DNA from: Gibbula magus
Lineage: Eukaryota > Mollusca > Gastropoda > Trochida > Trochidae
Length of the DNA: 64,000 bases
Assembly (NCBI GenBank): GCA_936450465.1
Contig: OW388296.1
Location: 32,309,875 to 32,373,874, forward strand
Direction of reading: 5' to 3'
Below the pieces are notes generated by a model that worked only from the letters and a program-made list of their open reading frames with translations, was not told the origin of the DNA and made no database searches. Position 1 is the stretch's first letter. The number at the start of each line of letters is the position of its first letter. The translations under genes and the position numbers were made by a program. Below, piece by piece: positions 22,231-35,430 of this stretch.

Positions 22231-22289
22231 CCCTCCCCCTTCCCCTTTCCCAAACCGCACATCTACAAGATTTTTTTTTATATATATCT

Positions 22290-22545
22290 ATCCGTGTACA
22301 TGCTTAAGGCGTTCCCTGTAATCTAACCCTCGTCTAACTCGAGCTAACAAATTTCAACACTTGAAGGTCATCTCCGCCAACACTAGCTTAAGGTTCACCG
22401 GGTTCCCACTTGTACTGCTGGGTGAACAAATACACTTTAAAGAAAGTTGCTTGCAAAAGAGGAGAACCACACGTCTCATAAGTTGTGTCTCAGTTGGAGG
22501 CAAGGAATCGCCCCTTTAAGAGCCAATATAAGTATATAGCTGGAA
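22290..22545 (-). repeat. diverged SINE-like repeat, as at 7,235
   Basis: CTTAAGGCGTTCCCTGTAAT, TTCACCGGGTTCCCACTTG and CTGCTGGGTGAACAAATAC parallel the repeats at 34,560-34,770 and 7,235-7,530. The tRNA-like head is missing or unrecognisable. Confidence 0.5.
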
Positions 22546-22559
22546 TCACTTTATGTTAA

Positions 22560-23100
22560 GTTGGAATTAATGTTATATTATCGAGAATTACTGACTGTCG
22601 CTAACACTTATCAGTTTAACGCTAGTTCATCATTTGCTTGACAACGACATTTGTATCTATGTCGAAACGTCGCCTACACAGAAAATAAAAGTCCTTCATT
22701 CTTCATGATATCAACCTCTAGAATTCCCATCAAAGATGTAACCAGCGTAGTAACACTATAAACGTAAAATATGATCGAAAACCCAACAATGGCGAGCAAC
22801 AATTCCTCAAACTTAATTTTTGCAACTTACATTAATTTTATCATATATTTCAATTTAGTCAATAACTATATTGTTTCTAATATTCAGTTATTGTATGTTA
22901 TTAAAGGGACATTAGGTATGATGCTGGAGTCACATTTTGTCAAAGGTTATAAACAGCGTTATCATATCATGCGCATGCTATGGTATATCAATTTCATATA
23001 TAACCTATACAGGCAACACTGTACCAACTGAAATATAGAACTGTGTGTATCTGTCTCTCTCTGTCTCTCTGTCTCTCTCTGTCTCTCTGTCTGTTCAAGT
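22560..23100 (+). repeat. cluster unit part Q with CTCTGT microsatellite
   Basis: TTATCGAGAATTACTGACTG, TTGCTTGACAACGAC...GTCGAAACGTCGCC, GATCGAAAACCCAACAATGG, AAAGGGACATTAGGTATG and CAACTGAAATATAGAACTGT are all present, followed by a CTCTGT-type tract (23,042-23,094). Order and spacing match 6,610-6,925, except for the GTCGAAACG segment, which also occurs at 20,222 and, inverted, at 60,175. Confidence 0.6.
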
Positions 23101-25120
23101 TCAATAAAAGTGAGCGATATACTCTGGAACAGTTACAAGCATATAACTGTTACTGTTACAGTTTTTAATGCAACAGTTATTGTCAGAGCCATCATAACTA
23201 TTAGAATGGCTAGTTCATTCCTGGAACAATATGCAACATACATGTGTGCCCTAATTTGCATACCTTATAATGCACATTACCGAAGTGTGTCTCTGCGTTG
23301 CATTTCGCCAGCTCAGTTTTGTTTTCGCCTCCGTCGGTAACTCAATCCTTCCGTAATTCGGAAATGTTTTCATTTCCGGGTCATATCTCAGAGACTGTCC
23401 AATATTCTTTAAAGAGACACGTGTTGTGTGGTAAGATCTAGTGGTGGAGTAGTGCCTTGATATATTAATGCTGCTATGATTCTTCTGAATTCTATATTTT
23501 TTTCTGGTTCCATGGAATTATTTTTGCTTATTCATTATTATTTAATGATAATTGATTTGTTCAGACTCAAAGATGGAATGGTGTCAGCCTTTTACTACTG
23601 ATATTATTCTTAATTGTGTATGGTTTCCATGGAAACAATGTTAGCAAAGCTGCCAGAAAAGGAACACAATTTAAACTTAAGGGCTATAAAAGAAAACCCC
23701 CAATATGGAACACATTCATTTATTCTAATAAATTAACCATTTTGGATTGTCTCTCGCATAAGTGGCAAATAAGGTAACACGATGTTGGATTGAACGTTTG
23801 AGCGGGGGAATTTAAAGTATATCACATGCACATAGTTTTAGTTCATATATGACTGACGTCACTTGAGTTCAGAAGATTTCATATAAATATATCTCTGTGC
23901 ATGCCATGGAGTCGACTGAGCTTTGGCAAATTTAACATGCACAAATTAATGTTGAAATATATCAACTAACTTGCCCGACCACAGCCTGGCTAACATGCAG
24001 TCAATGTATTAGTTGGGCAATATTTATAAACGAGCATATCATCATGCCTGCTTGTTTGTTGTGTAAAACAATTTATCATATCATTGCGTGTTCTGTATAC
24101 TAAAACATGATAGAATACCTCGACGGCTAGTTTATTAGGTACTTTAAGTTAAATTAATTTTCGTAAACATTTTCAATATAACATACTATCACCTAGCTGA
24201 TGTATTGCATTATTTCTTCATCAATTGCCATGCTTTTGATATATAGATTGACATTTATATAAGATCTTAACCAGGTAGAATGTTTCTACAGACATGTGTC
24301 ATTACCCTTTTTTTCGCTCAAATAAGTTGATGAAATGTATTTGAAAAATAATGTCACCTATAGTAAAACACCCTTCTCTCTTCGGAAATCAAGTAAAACA
24401 ACATGGTACATGGTTCCGTAAAGCCATGGGAATTGTTTTTTATCATTCGAAATGATAAAATGTGTTTCCAATAAAATGGCCGCCATGCAATTTTTGCTTT
24501 ATACGCAACACTGTTATTACCAGTACGGATAATTGGTTTGCGTAATAAGATGTTTTACCGTCTAAAGTAAATATAAAAGACATAAAATATCATTATAAAT
24601 GAGAAGCTTGCAACAATAAGATTTGCAAAATACGTCTACTGCCCCCTTGAAGTCCCCTTAACGCAGTATCTACGGATTGCAGAACAAAACAACTAAGTGA
24701 ATATATAATCAAGGAGTACTCATACTTTAAATACATTAAATGATAAAAATTACCATTGGAACATGAAAGCCTGTTTTTAAACATAGATAATAATTTACAA
24801 AATATTTTACTCAAAAGCACAATGATTTAAAAAATAACATAACACTTTATCTTTTTCTTGAATCATGTAAAATAACTATTTCAATATATAACCTGTGATG
24901 CATAAATACATGATTAAAATGCACGTCTCATGATTCGTATTATCTCATTCAAGAGACCATTATCAACTGTATACATTTCACCTCGGTCCACGTGTTGTTA
25001 TCTTCCCATATCCCAGCATCCCTCGAGGATTGCTCGCTTTGCTGCAATCGAGCAAACACTTTCAGGAGATGGTAGCGAAGGTAGCCCTCATTGAGCGATT
25101 AATGAGCGATTATTTGCTAC
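23101..25120. other. non-coding stretch without recognised features
   Basis: About 2 kb of AT-rich DNA. Open frames (e.g. 23,110-23,340 + and 24,593-24,820 -) are short and lack domains, signal peptides or splice context. Near 25,016-25,125 a short palindromic region (GATTGCTCGC...GCAATCGAGC) precedes the next SINE-like repeat. Confidence 0.4.
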
Positions 25121-25129
25121 GCTTATTGA

Positions 25130-25295
25130 ACAAACGACTTGGCTGCCGTAGCGTTCGAAGGTCACCTACACATCGTTCACCAGGTACCCGCTGCTGGGTG
25201 AACAGAGGCACATGTTGAATAAAGTCACTTACCCGGGGTGCCACCATAAATCATGTCTCAGTGTGGGGCAGGGTATCACCCTTCAAACTCCTTAT
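25130..25295 (-). repeat. SINE-like repeat, partial copy
   Basis: The minus strand reads GCCCCACACTGAGACATG, GTGACTTTATTCAACATGTG and CTTCGAACGCTACGGCAGCC, as in the copy at 7,235-7,530. The head is missing. Confidence 0.6.
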
Positions 25296-28200
25296 TTTAT
25301 TAAAGGTACATCCATTGTGTTCTTGGGGTCACAAATGCCAAACGTTATAAATGGTGTTATTCTATCGAGAAGAACTGACTGTTGTAGAAAATTGCAATTT
25401 TGATAATATCGTCTTTGTATACCGACGGTACAAAGGTAAACGTATCGATTTCTGATCGAAAACCGGACAATGCAGCGCGTGTGGCGGGCGTCAATTAGGC
25501 AAACATAACTTTGAAAACTTATTTCCAATAGACAAAAGGACAACTTTGAGCTGATAGTGTTTAATAGCTCTTATAACTACTGTGCATGTACATTATGCAT
25601 GTAGTTTCGGTTTCTACACATGTATGACGATGTAAGTCAATTTTAATTGGAAACTAGTAATTATTGTATATTTGGCGATGAGAGATGGATATTCAAGTTG
25701 AGTGAACTTGTTTTACCTGAAATCATCACATATCGTATGTTGGCAAGCCAAATATTTTTTTTATGAAATGCGTCTATATGATAGATGGATATGATATATT
25801 GTTAGAAAGTCATGATTGCTTTCTGTCTTAAAAGAGCATGAACAATTTGGGAAATATAAGACCTGCATAACATAACTATACATAACTATATACAACAATC
25901 ATGAAATTCATAACAGCATTGCAGTTGACAACACGATGTTTTTTGCATAACAGCTGATTAACTAATATATCATTTTAGAAGTTAAGTTTTAACACAACTG
26001 TTTGTTTATACCTTTTTACTAGGTAATTAAAGAAACATGACTATTTTGTCGATTTTTCCAAATGTGTTGTTCATAAACAATATCAAATATTTTAAAATAT
26101 ATAAGAAAACAAAGATAAACAAAACAAAATAGTCAATAGTTCACGCATATTCTGTAATTATTCATCAAACAATCATTCGAATACCAATAGTCATCGGTTG
26201 CTGATAAGTTGGCATATATTTGTTTTGGTTTCTATCACATATTTTTGAGAAATATACAGTTAAGTTTGAATTAATTTACTAAGATATCAAAACAAATTGT
26301 TATTTCTGAATCCATTACACATTTGAAATTTAATTTCAAAATGATGAAGTCAGCAAAAGTTACGATGTCAAAGTCTGATGATTATCTGTTTAATATTGAT
26401 ACGAAGCACTGAGGGGTGTTATCAGACGAGAGGTGTCGCTGCAAGCAGGAAGATATCAAGGTAGGTTCAGGGTGTTATACTCGGAGTCAGTATTTGACTA
26501 AAAAAAGTATAAAGGAGTTCATTGATAATGTATTCACACACAAACTATTAACAGGTAACCTAGGATACAGTTATAATTCAATTAGTTTGATTGATAGCGT
26601 TGTATTTAGCGAATTAATTAGTCCTACTTTCTCTTAAGGTAAGGTCAGCTTATCAACACGCCAACCTTTAAAGGTACTGTAGCACACTTTATGACAGTAA
26701 TGTGGACAGTCCAGGACTTATACTGCCGTTTGAATACCTTTAAGCTTTCTATTGATGCATAAAATAATTACAATTCGCTTTCATAAACCTGTAATCGATT
26801 ATTAAAACGTCGCAAAAACAGCTTCAAAAGTTGCCGCATATTGGGGGTAAACGCGCTTATCCATACAGCGAAACTTGTAGCACGAACTGCTATGATGACT
26901 GCCAAACTGGATACGTTAATAATTTGCGTGTATGATTTTGCGCATGTAATCACTTACATCTATCGTTTGTTAATTTCACAGTATTGCAGTTAAAGGTATG
27001 TATAGTGGTATGTTTTCAATAGTTGGTTGTCATTTTTTTTTTAAATCACAAACGAAAAAATAACTCGTATGTTTTATTATTAATTTTTAAAAACCACAAA
27101 GAAATTGAACTGGGATCTATAGTTGAGGTTGAATATCACTTAGTTCGCAATATTGTTTTGATAAATTGCCAATGTATTAATTTAGATTCATTATATTTGA
27201 ATTAAACATTCTCAAATATTTAATACTGATCTACATACCGATAATACAAGCTATGAAATGTTTTTTCAAAAAAAAAACTGTGGCCATTGTGATTTGATTT
27301 GTTATTACAAATTCTACAAACTCTGGCAAACACTCATTACTGTTCCAATTTTTCAAAAAGCAAATTATAATCAATTGAACAGTCTGATTCATTATCATGA
27401 TCTGTATTGAAATAGTGTAACTTTGTTTGAATGAGGGTTTTTATCATGTCCATATATATATACTACACATGATTCTGTTGTTACAGTCAAACAATAGCGC
27501 TTCCTGGCTCGCATTTGGTCTTCTTCCTAAATTAGCATGTTTATGATAATATATCTTCTTGGATTTAAAGACTATACGACGAGTAATGCAATGTACAAGA
27601 ATAAGCGTTTACCCAACGTATGTTTCTAAAAATAGCAATTATAGCTTGAGAGTTTGACAGTGAAGCTGGGTCCTGTCTGTAAGTAAATGTCCTTGTGGAG
27701 TAGGAGAGTGCTTTGCGAATGATAACGCCATAGGTTTCATTGCTTCCATGCTTCGGCAACAGAGGGCGCCAGTGTCGATTTAATGCAACGTTGTATTTAT
27801 GGAATTTAACGTTTTAATTTGATTGTGTGCTCTTATATGGGTTATGTTTAGAAATATTTGTACGGAAGCTTCCATGATTATTGGTTTTATTGAGTATTCT
27901 TGGTTGAATTACGTTAGTTAATCTCTGTACATTATTAGAAAACGGGTGCTGTGACATAGCGCTTTTCAAGTGAATTGATAGAAGTTCGATTTGATGAGAC
28001 AAAAACGCAGTCTGTCTGAGTTATCACTAGAAGACGATTCACCAGTTGAGATCTAAATTAAACAACGTTATGTCCGTGACCATTAATAACTTCTATTGTA
28101 TCTTTAGACTGGCGAGAAACTCGCTGAAACCTGAACTGTAGATAATATTATCAATATGAAACAAAGGGAGGTAGCCAGTACTGTACCTTTTCACAAAACG

Positions 28201-28615
28201 TTTAGTCCTCATCAAAATTAATAGCAAAACAAGGAATATCGATAACAAAACGGTAATTTGTTCAAAACCTATATCTTAATCTGTAGTCTTAAACTTTAAG
28301 TCTTTAACTTAGTGTAAACTTTCAATTTCTCATAATAAGCATATCGATCATTTACCTTATAAACACTAGTACTGCTCTAGAGTTGTGTGAGCTCCTTCCC
28401 CGTTCAGATTCCCTGTTATTTCAACACTGATGTAGAGCTTTGATATCCATTCATGTTTAAAAAAAACAAGTGTTTATAAACTATTGCGTACAGTTCGAAT
28501 GATATTTTGATTCTATGCGTATCTGTAGTCCCAGCCGTTTTTTATTATTTAATTACGCTTTAAACTATTTTAATTGCCTAAAATACGCAGATACGCAGCT
28601 TATCTGGAGAACTGC
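25296..28615 (+). repeat. segmental duplication, copy B (partner 8,200-11,787)
   Basis: It starts with a Q-type part (GATCGAAAACCGGACAATG at 25,446) and then follows copy A in order: GATGGATATGATATATTG, GAGGTGTCGCTGCAAGCAGG, CTGGCTCGCATTTGGTCTTC, GACTATACGACGAGTAATGC, GAGCTCCTTCCCCGTTCAGA and AATACGCAGATACGCAGCTT. After 28,615 it runs directly into P1, whereas copy A continues into U and the foldback element. The best conserved 1.1 kb (10,620-11,760 against 27,493-28,615) contains no open frame, so its similarity reflects recent duplication or conversion rather than coding constraint. Confidence 0.75.
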
Positions 28616-29395
28616 AATGATTTCTACAGAAAAATAAATTACATGTATCATGATTCAGTGTAAACTATTAATCCTATAACGTTCTTCTTCAATCGAAATC
28701 GGGCTTTTGTATAAGATATCCGGCAGATGAATTGACACTTTCGCACCGATTAACCCATCCTCCCCGTCAGTCGACAAGACTCTGCACGTGATACACGCTT
28801 TTCACATGCTGTCCGTCAACTCAACATGCATGTCGTTGTTTAGCAACTAAAACTCCCGTCACAGTTATCCCTTGTCCCTCAGATTAATTTATTTATAACA
28901 TAAGATGAATTTGATAAAAGAGCACATATACATGTATTTTACTTTCTTGAAAATGGCTTTTAATGAAAAGTTTTAAAAAAGTCCTTGCTGTTTGCAAGTA
29001 CCAAGCTTACCACTTTATTACAGCAATATGAATCTCGAAGTGGTAGCAGAAGCACTGCATTCCGATGTCACGTGATGAAATGAAATTGCTGCAATGGTTC
29101 GTTACACATGTGCAACATACCGAAATGATGTCATAACTTATTTCCAGCACGTGGATAATACTCTCTATGTATTACCTGGAATATCATAATAGGGTCAAAT
29201 TGGCCCCGATATTTACAAGGTTGTGTTAAGCCTAAGCTAAGCTTTTTTTTAAACTAATTAGATCACAATGATGTTGAATCATAGTTGAATATATAATAAT
29301 AGTTACATGTACTTAAAGTGTGTTTATTTAGCGCACATATGCTATACCGAATACATGCTTAAGGCGTTCCCTACAGTGATAACCTCGCCCAAACC
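28616..29395 (+). repeat. orphan TRIM 3'-flank blocks P1-P2 and SINE-like remnant
   Basis: P1 (about 28,724-28,830: GACTCTGCACGTGATACACG, TTTTCACATGCTGTCCGTC) is followed by P2 (about 29,065-29,150: GATGTCACGTGATGAAATGA). A remnant CTTAAGGCGTTCCCTACAG near 29,358 breaks off where the next SINE begins. Confidence 0.6.
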
Positions 29396-29708
29396 GAGGT
29401 GAGGTGAGTTGAGGTTTAACGCCGCTTTCAAGAGTATTTCACTTGTATCGCAGCTGCTAGTATTATGGCAGGGATAAAGCCCGCAACGCCGTGTGGCTAT
29501 GCATTGCGGTGAAACCTGCGAGCATCGGCTTGAACTAGCGAACCATGGGTGGTACTACGCTGAAATTCAGTGTAGCATTGCACCCAAACCTTACTGCATG
29601 TAGAACAGTTCTCTACTGCAGAAAAAGTTGTCGTGCCCCTGGCGGGATTCGAACCCCGGACCTCTTGATCCGAAGCCGAACGCGCTAACCACTGCGCTAT
29701 CACGCTCC
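29396..29708 (-). mobile_element. tRNA-derived SINE, second copy
   Basis: On the minus strand it begins GGGAGCGTGATAGCGCAGTG, with GGTTAGCGCGTTCGGC and box B GGTTCGAATCCC, and ends AAAGCGGCGTTAAACCTCAA then CTCACCTCACC. It is full length and closely matches 5,214-5,530. It lies inside a remnant of the other SINE-like family. I found no convincing flanking duplication. The 68-aa frame across it is not a gene. Confidence 0.8.
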
Positions 29709-29898
29709 CACGAGTAATAAACAGTCCTTCACTATGACGAAAACATGAATGTGGACACTATTGTTTAATACAGTTGAGTACATGTACATTTTACAACTGT
29801 GTAGGTCTATTTAAATTTTGTATACAATGTGCAGTCTAACATATTGAGAGTCTTACATAGGGAGATAATAATAGTAACTAGGATTGCGACAGGCAATA

Positions 29899-31283
29899 CT
29901 TAGGTCTTCAAGATTTCTGCTTGACCTAGAACTCCATATTGGACTTAGGGTTATTCGTCTGTTTCTCCGCTTTAAAATGAGCATGTCTCTATCTTCAGTA
30001 GTTTTGTAAAAAAAATTCTCCAAAGAAGGTACCCCTCTGAAAACGGAAAAATCACATATTAATGGACCCCTACATTACATTTCTCACGATTAAGACAAAA
30101 TGGTTAATATTTCCATACTAAGGTGTAATATGGAAAATGTTGTGCTTTAATTTCCACTTAAGAAGATGTAATCATCAGTTAGATTGCATGCATAATTAAT
30201 GCGTTATGCTGTTCTGAATATTCAAGAAAAGACTAAAAAATACTTAAATTTGGACCCCTAGACATCGCTTGCGATGTTCGAGGCTTAACTATCATCTTTT
30301 TGATGAAGGCAAACATAAAAGTTGTTCTTCTTGAAATTGTGCATACGTAGGTGTATGTAAACTTTCAATAGCATAAGAAGTTAAGCAGTTATGAACCTTT
30401 CAACTTTGTTGAAAATGGCGATTTTTTAAAAATGACAAACTTCTATGACTTGTCAAAAAAAACTAAGACACATTTGAGCTTGAAAAATATTGTCCTAAAT
30501 AAATGACGTTTCTACATCACCATAATCTATTTAAAGTCTTCCTATCTTCAATGGTTCATGATCAAGAATTCCCCAAAGGATAAACACCTCAAAAAGTCTC
30601 AAAACCAAAATATTCCACTGTTTTGGGAATATGCTCAAATTACGCCAAAACCATAAACTTTTATATGATAAAGATATCTTACGGAATTTCAAAACTATTT
30701 ATAAGAAAGAGATTGCACTAAGTAACTTTGACATAAGTTTATTCACAACAGAGTTATGTCCCTTTGAATGCGAGCCCTAAAAAATGTATTTTCAAAAAGT
30801 TCATTTTTCAAATGGCTGTAGTTCGTTAACCGTTGAAAATAGTCAATTGGTTTTGGGAGTTCCTTTAAACAACATTCATTCAGCTTTCAAATGAGCTATT
30901 GCATAATGCTGTATGTATTGCCGTTATTTAGGAGAAGATTTTTTAAAACGCGTACCCTCAAACTCGCGAAAATTCACCAAATTTTCAGTTTTTGTGAAAT
31001 AGCAAAAAATTTATTATTACGGCCGAAAACCGCTATAGGCCTCATCGATTGTTGCCCACATTTTGGTGAAAGTTTTATGAAAATATCTTGAATAGTTTTC
31101 GAGCTATTAAGGTTTGAAGTTTCAACTTCAAGGGGAGATAACTCAAGAAACAGGACGAAATTTAAAAAAATGGCTCAACAAAATCTAAGTTAGGACACGG
31201 GCTATAATCCCTGAAAATTTCATGCAGATCGGACCAGCCGTTTTACGGGAAAACATGGAACAAATTCGTCTTGAAGACCTAAA
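29899..31283. mobile_element. 1.39-kb TA-flanked element with 15-bp inverted ends
   Basis: CTTAGGTCTTCAAGA (29,899-29,913) and TCTTGAAGACCTAAA (31,269-31,283) are inverted with one mismatch at the outermost base, and TA flanks both ends, the target of Tc1/mariner-type elements. DNA homologous to the region upstream of the first TRIM gene resumes just to the right (CATTCACATGA...), so the right boundary is supported independently. The interior has no transposase frame. It contains phrases such as GGGGAGATAACTC and TTCATGCAGATCGGACCAG that look like common molluscan repeat DNA. The inverted repeat is short, so the class is tentative. Confidence 0.5.
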
Positions 31284-31531
31284 TATAGAAAGTGACATTG
31301 TCTGGTTCGTTATCACTGGGACCTGAAACTTATCTAATCTCAATTGATAACATTCACATGAATCAGCTCAATACTTTGGACACGCTGTGATATATGGTTC
31401 ATATAAGTCTAACTGGTAGTCAACATTTTGTACAATATTTCTGCTATAGAATTGTTTCATTTTGTATGAGTTCTTAGTGCACTGAGACTCAAAGAAAAAC
31501 AATTCTTCATTTTCTATAATTTATTTCACAG

Positions 31532-33887
31532 ATGGACGCACTATCAGCATTGAATGAACATTTCCTATCCTGCAACATATGCACAGAGATCTTCAAAGAC
31601 CCATGTACGATCGGGTGCCAGCATACTTTCTGTAGAAGATGTTTGACAAAATACACAAAAACTCGGCGGGACGCCATCACTGCCAAATCCATCCTGTGTC
31701 CAAACTGCAACCAGATGACGAAAGTTCCTCGACCTCAAGAACCAGTGGATCACTGGTGTCAACAGTTCAAGCCCAGTTTCCTCATACAAGGGCTTCTGGA
31801 CACATTCACGTCTCAGGAGAGTTCAGGTAGTTACATTGTTTGTAATGATATCAAGGTGTTAGAGGTGGAATGTGTTTAGATCGATTATACGTCATCATAT
31901 GTGCCGCTAGACCACATGAGCTGATTTAAGTTCAAATAATTTCACTAGATTCACTAGATGCATATTCATCCCCTTCTGCCAAATATTACACATTCAGACA
32001 TCGAAATTGCACGTTCCATATATATACACACATATTTTATATGAACAATTAAATATTACCAACCCACATCTGCAATTGTGTCCTTTACATGTAAGTTTCC
32101 ATATTAGGCTTGAGAAATAATGTGTACAAGGCCAGGTACACTCGTCAGTTTTCCGTTAGCACATATATATGGTCACTGTTTATAGATTCTGAAACTTATG
32201 TAAATAATGAATGCAATTTTTTAATAACACAGTCTTGTTTCTTTCAGGTCATGTTGATCACTGCTGCTTCACCTGTCAGCAAATTGGTAAGACAACACAT
32301 GCCAAATATGTGTGTGAAGATTGCGACATCCTGTTATGTGAAGCCTGTGGTAAAGTGCATATAGCCACTCCAATGGCTGCAGATCATGTGATTTCACCTT
32401 TGGGCGCGGGATCAATTCCACAACTAAAGAAACGCAAAATCATGTGTAAGGAGCACAACTGTTTGGTTGATTTTTTTTGCAAAGATTGTCAGAAAGCTGT
32501 TTGTAACAAATGTTGTATCGTCTACCACAGGAAATGTCACTCTGTTGTCACCCTCGACTCAATGTTTCCTGAAATGAAACAAGTACTTGAAGACAATTAT
32601 GAGTGTATCAATTCTCGAAAGCAACAGACAGGAAATATTGTGAAGAGAATGAGATCAGAAGTGGAGGAAATATCACAACACAAATCTTCTCTGCAGTCAA
32701 AGATCAGAAGAGTCAGTCAGCAAGCCGTGGATCTGATCAGAAGAAAGGAGAAGAAACTCCTGGATGAACTGGATGTGATCACTGAGAAGCAGACTGGAGA
32801 ACTGAGTGGTCAGATAAAATCTGGAGAAATTGACCTGCAAACATATCAACAGTACAGCGAGTTCATCAAACAAGTCCTGCAGTCTGACAGTGCAATTGAT
32901 CTTTTTGAAATGTACATGATGTGTCAGTCAGGGGAGATACCTGCTGAAATACAGAAAACAGACGAACAAGGAGACAAAACGAAGAAAGTTGAGTTTGTGA
33001 ATCAGCTGGATGTGGATCAAATTGACGAGACTTTACAACTTGGTCGTTTGAAGTTTGTAGAAGACAAGTTCAATCTCCAGGATACACCTAAATTTCTGTC
33101 TACAGTCAGTTGTAAATCAAAGGGTGACAGAATCGTACAAGATCCAAGTGACATTGAAGTTTTAAATATTGCTGGTACAGATACACTGGTTGTTATCGAC
33201 TCCAACAATTCAAGTGTCAAGTCCTGTTACACAAAACGTGGCACACCTTACTGCACATATCTCAAACTTGATAAACCTCCCCATACATTAACAAAGATTA
33301 GCCCTGACAGAGTAGCTGTATCATACTGGTTTCAAAACAGTATTGAGCTAATCAAGCTGACTCCTGATCCAGTCGGTGTTTCCTCAATCAAAACAAAGAA
33401 GAAGTACACATGTCTGACTGCTCTCAGTGACACGACTCTGGCTGCAGGTTGTTGGTCTCCTCCCAGTATTGACGTCCTGGATCTGTCAGGGAGAGTCCTG
33501 AGATCTGTGATCACACCCAGCACTGGTCAGCAGCTGATACAGTCACCACAGTACATGTGTACAACACGTCAGGGTCACATTGTAGTGGTAGATGGAGGGT
33601 CAGATACCATCAACTGTGTAACACAGCAGGGGGAGATTATGTACACACACAAGCTGACAGGAGGGTATGGAGCATGTGGTGGTGTAACAACTACAGACAC
33701 TGGTTCTGTTATCGTGGCTTATTATGTTGACAACAAGATCATCCAGCTGACTGAGACAGGGGAGTATGTGAGAGATCTGCTGACTGGACAAGATTGGATT
33801 GTTAGTCCACGGGGAATACGTGTACACGGAAACAGACTGTATGTTACAGAATTTCCCCGTGAACATGTCAAAATATATCAGTTGTGA
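31532..33887 (+). CDS. TRIM family protein 2 (paralogue of 1,504-4,561)
   Basis: Two exons, join(31532..31826, 32248..33887), encode 644 aa. Splice sites and phase-1 glycine match the first gene (TCAG|GTAGTT; TTTCTTTCAG). The RING cysteines and histidine are all kept (C14, C17, C29, H31, C34, C37, C56, C59), as are both B-boxes (about 105-145 and 165-196), the coiled coil and the NHL-like C-terminal region. Exon 1 differs from the first gene at about 10 of 98 residues. Differences concentrate in the coiled coil and propeller, e.g. the stretch after LSTVS and the loops near the end, which would fit changed target binding. The intron is 421 bp against 1,126 bp and lacks the MITE. The ATG again follows an acceptor (TTTCACAG). 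Function as an E3 ubiquitin ligase is inferred from the family. Confidence 0.9.
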
Positions 33888-35420
33888 GACACAGATTGAA
33901 ATTGAGCATCTTTGGTCAAGAGATGAGTTTCAGTCTTTTACCTAATCTGAATGTACAAAACCTTTGCTAACACAATGCATTGAAAGGTCAGTATTCTGAA
34001 TGTTAGTTATAAGTTAATCCTGTGACATTCTTTCTCGCTGCAATTTTTATAAAAATAACAGCCATATACACCTAAATTTTGCTCTGATTCACCCGCCTGG
34101 ACAGCTTACACGACGTGCACGGACTGCACGCTTTTCACGTGCTTCCCAGGAGATCTCTTTATTTGGCGAACAACGAAAACAACAAATTCACATCAGAATT
34201 TTAATACCTGTCGAATAGATTTTGTTTTGGTCATGTTTGTATAAAATGTGTTAAATTAGGTAACTAACATAGTAATCTATATTTTCATAATTACTTTTAA
34301 ATGTTTCTTGTCTTAAAGGCTTTTTACTGAATTATGTTGATGTATGTAAGTTGCAAGTTCCATAATATTATGACAGAGATGTCAACTTGATTGATTCAGC
34401 TTGGTAGAATGTAGCCTACACCATTGAAAATAAACACTTTTTTATTTCCCTTTGAATGTGTGGTCTTGCTTTTGTTACCTCGAAGACGATGAATATTTGA
34501 TTGGCAAACACCTGAGAGTTATTCGAAGGGTATAGTGTGCATTTATGCACACGAAAGCATGCACAATCTACTCTCTGTAATCTAACTCTCGTCTAACCCG
34601 AGCTTTTAATTTCAAGACTTGTGTAACGCCTGTAAGGCAACGTCCACCAGGTACCCACTTAAACTGCTGGGTGAACAGATACACTTTGAGTACAGTTGCT
34701 TGTTCACAACATAACCGACAAGTCTCTTCAATGGTGTCTCATTCTTGCAAGGAATCGCCATTAAGTAGGTTTTTTGGGTCCACTATATTAAACGATATAA
34801 ATGTTGGTATTGTATTTAAAATGGATGGGTATTAAGTATGTTATTAGAGTCTCAATATTTTAAACTTTATAAACGATTTTCGAGAAGTACTGACTGTCGC
34901 TGAAAATTATCAATTTAATGCTAGTTCATTCAGTGTAGTGACAATATAAAGGTGAAGTCGCTATTTTTCTTTTTATCGAAATCTGGACAATGAAGTGCCT
35001 CAATTCGTCAAACTAATTTAGGAAACTTTACTTATACCCTGCAATACAAAATCTGTGGATTGGTCATGTTTAATAGGTCATATAAGAATTGTACCTGTAG
35101 GGTACACTTTCAATGTGAAAGGCTGATGATTGATTTGAAACATTTGAAACAAGACAAGTAATTATCATATTTTTGCGATAGGGGATGCCGAGTCAAGTGA
35201 AATTATTTGAACTTAAATCAACACAGTGGTCTTTTGGCTCTGATGAAAGTCGAATAAGATATTATGATATATACTCAGTGGTGTTATTTAAAGATGCATA
35301 ACCACAATCTGTTGTAACCTTATTTCAAAGCAGTTGCACTCTCGGTTAGCGCACGTCACTGAATATGACGTCATTAGGATGATTTTCCATTATTGCATTC
35401 TACGTCATATATGAAGTCGA
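33888..35420 (+). other. 3' flank of TRIM gene 2 with cluster blocks P1, S and Q
   Basis: P1 lies at about 34,060-34,150 (CACGACGTGCACGGACTGCA, TTTTCACGTGCTTCCC). The DNA to about 34,430 matches the flank of gene 1. A SINE-like repeat is at 34,560-34,770 (TAATCTAACTCTCGTCTAAC, CTGCTGGGTGAACAGATAC), then part Q (34,790-35,040, with TTCGAGAAGTACTGACTGTC) and sequence resembling 25,560-25,740 to about 35,230. This is the right edge of the duplicated cluster. No gene is seen. Confidence 0.6.
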
Positions 35421-35430
35421 ACACATCAAC

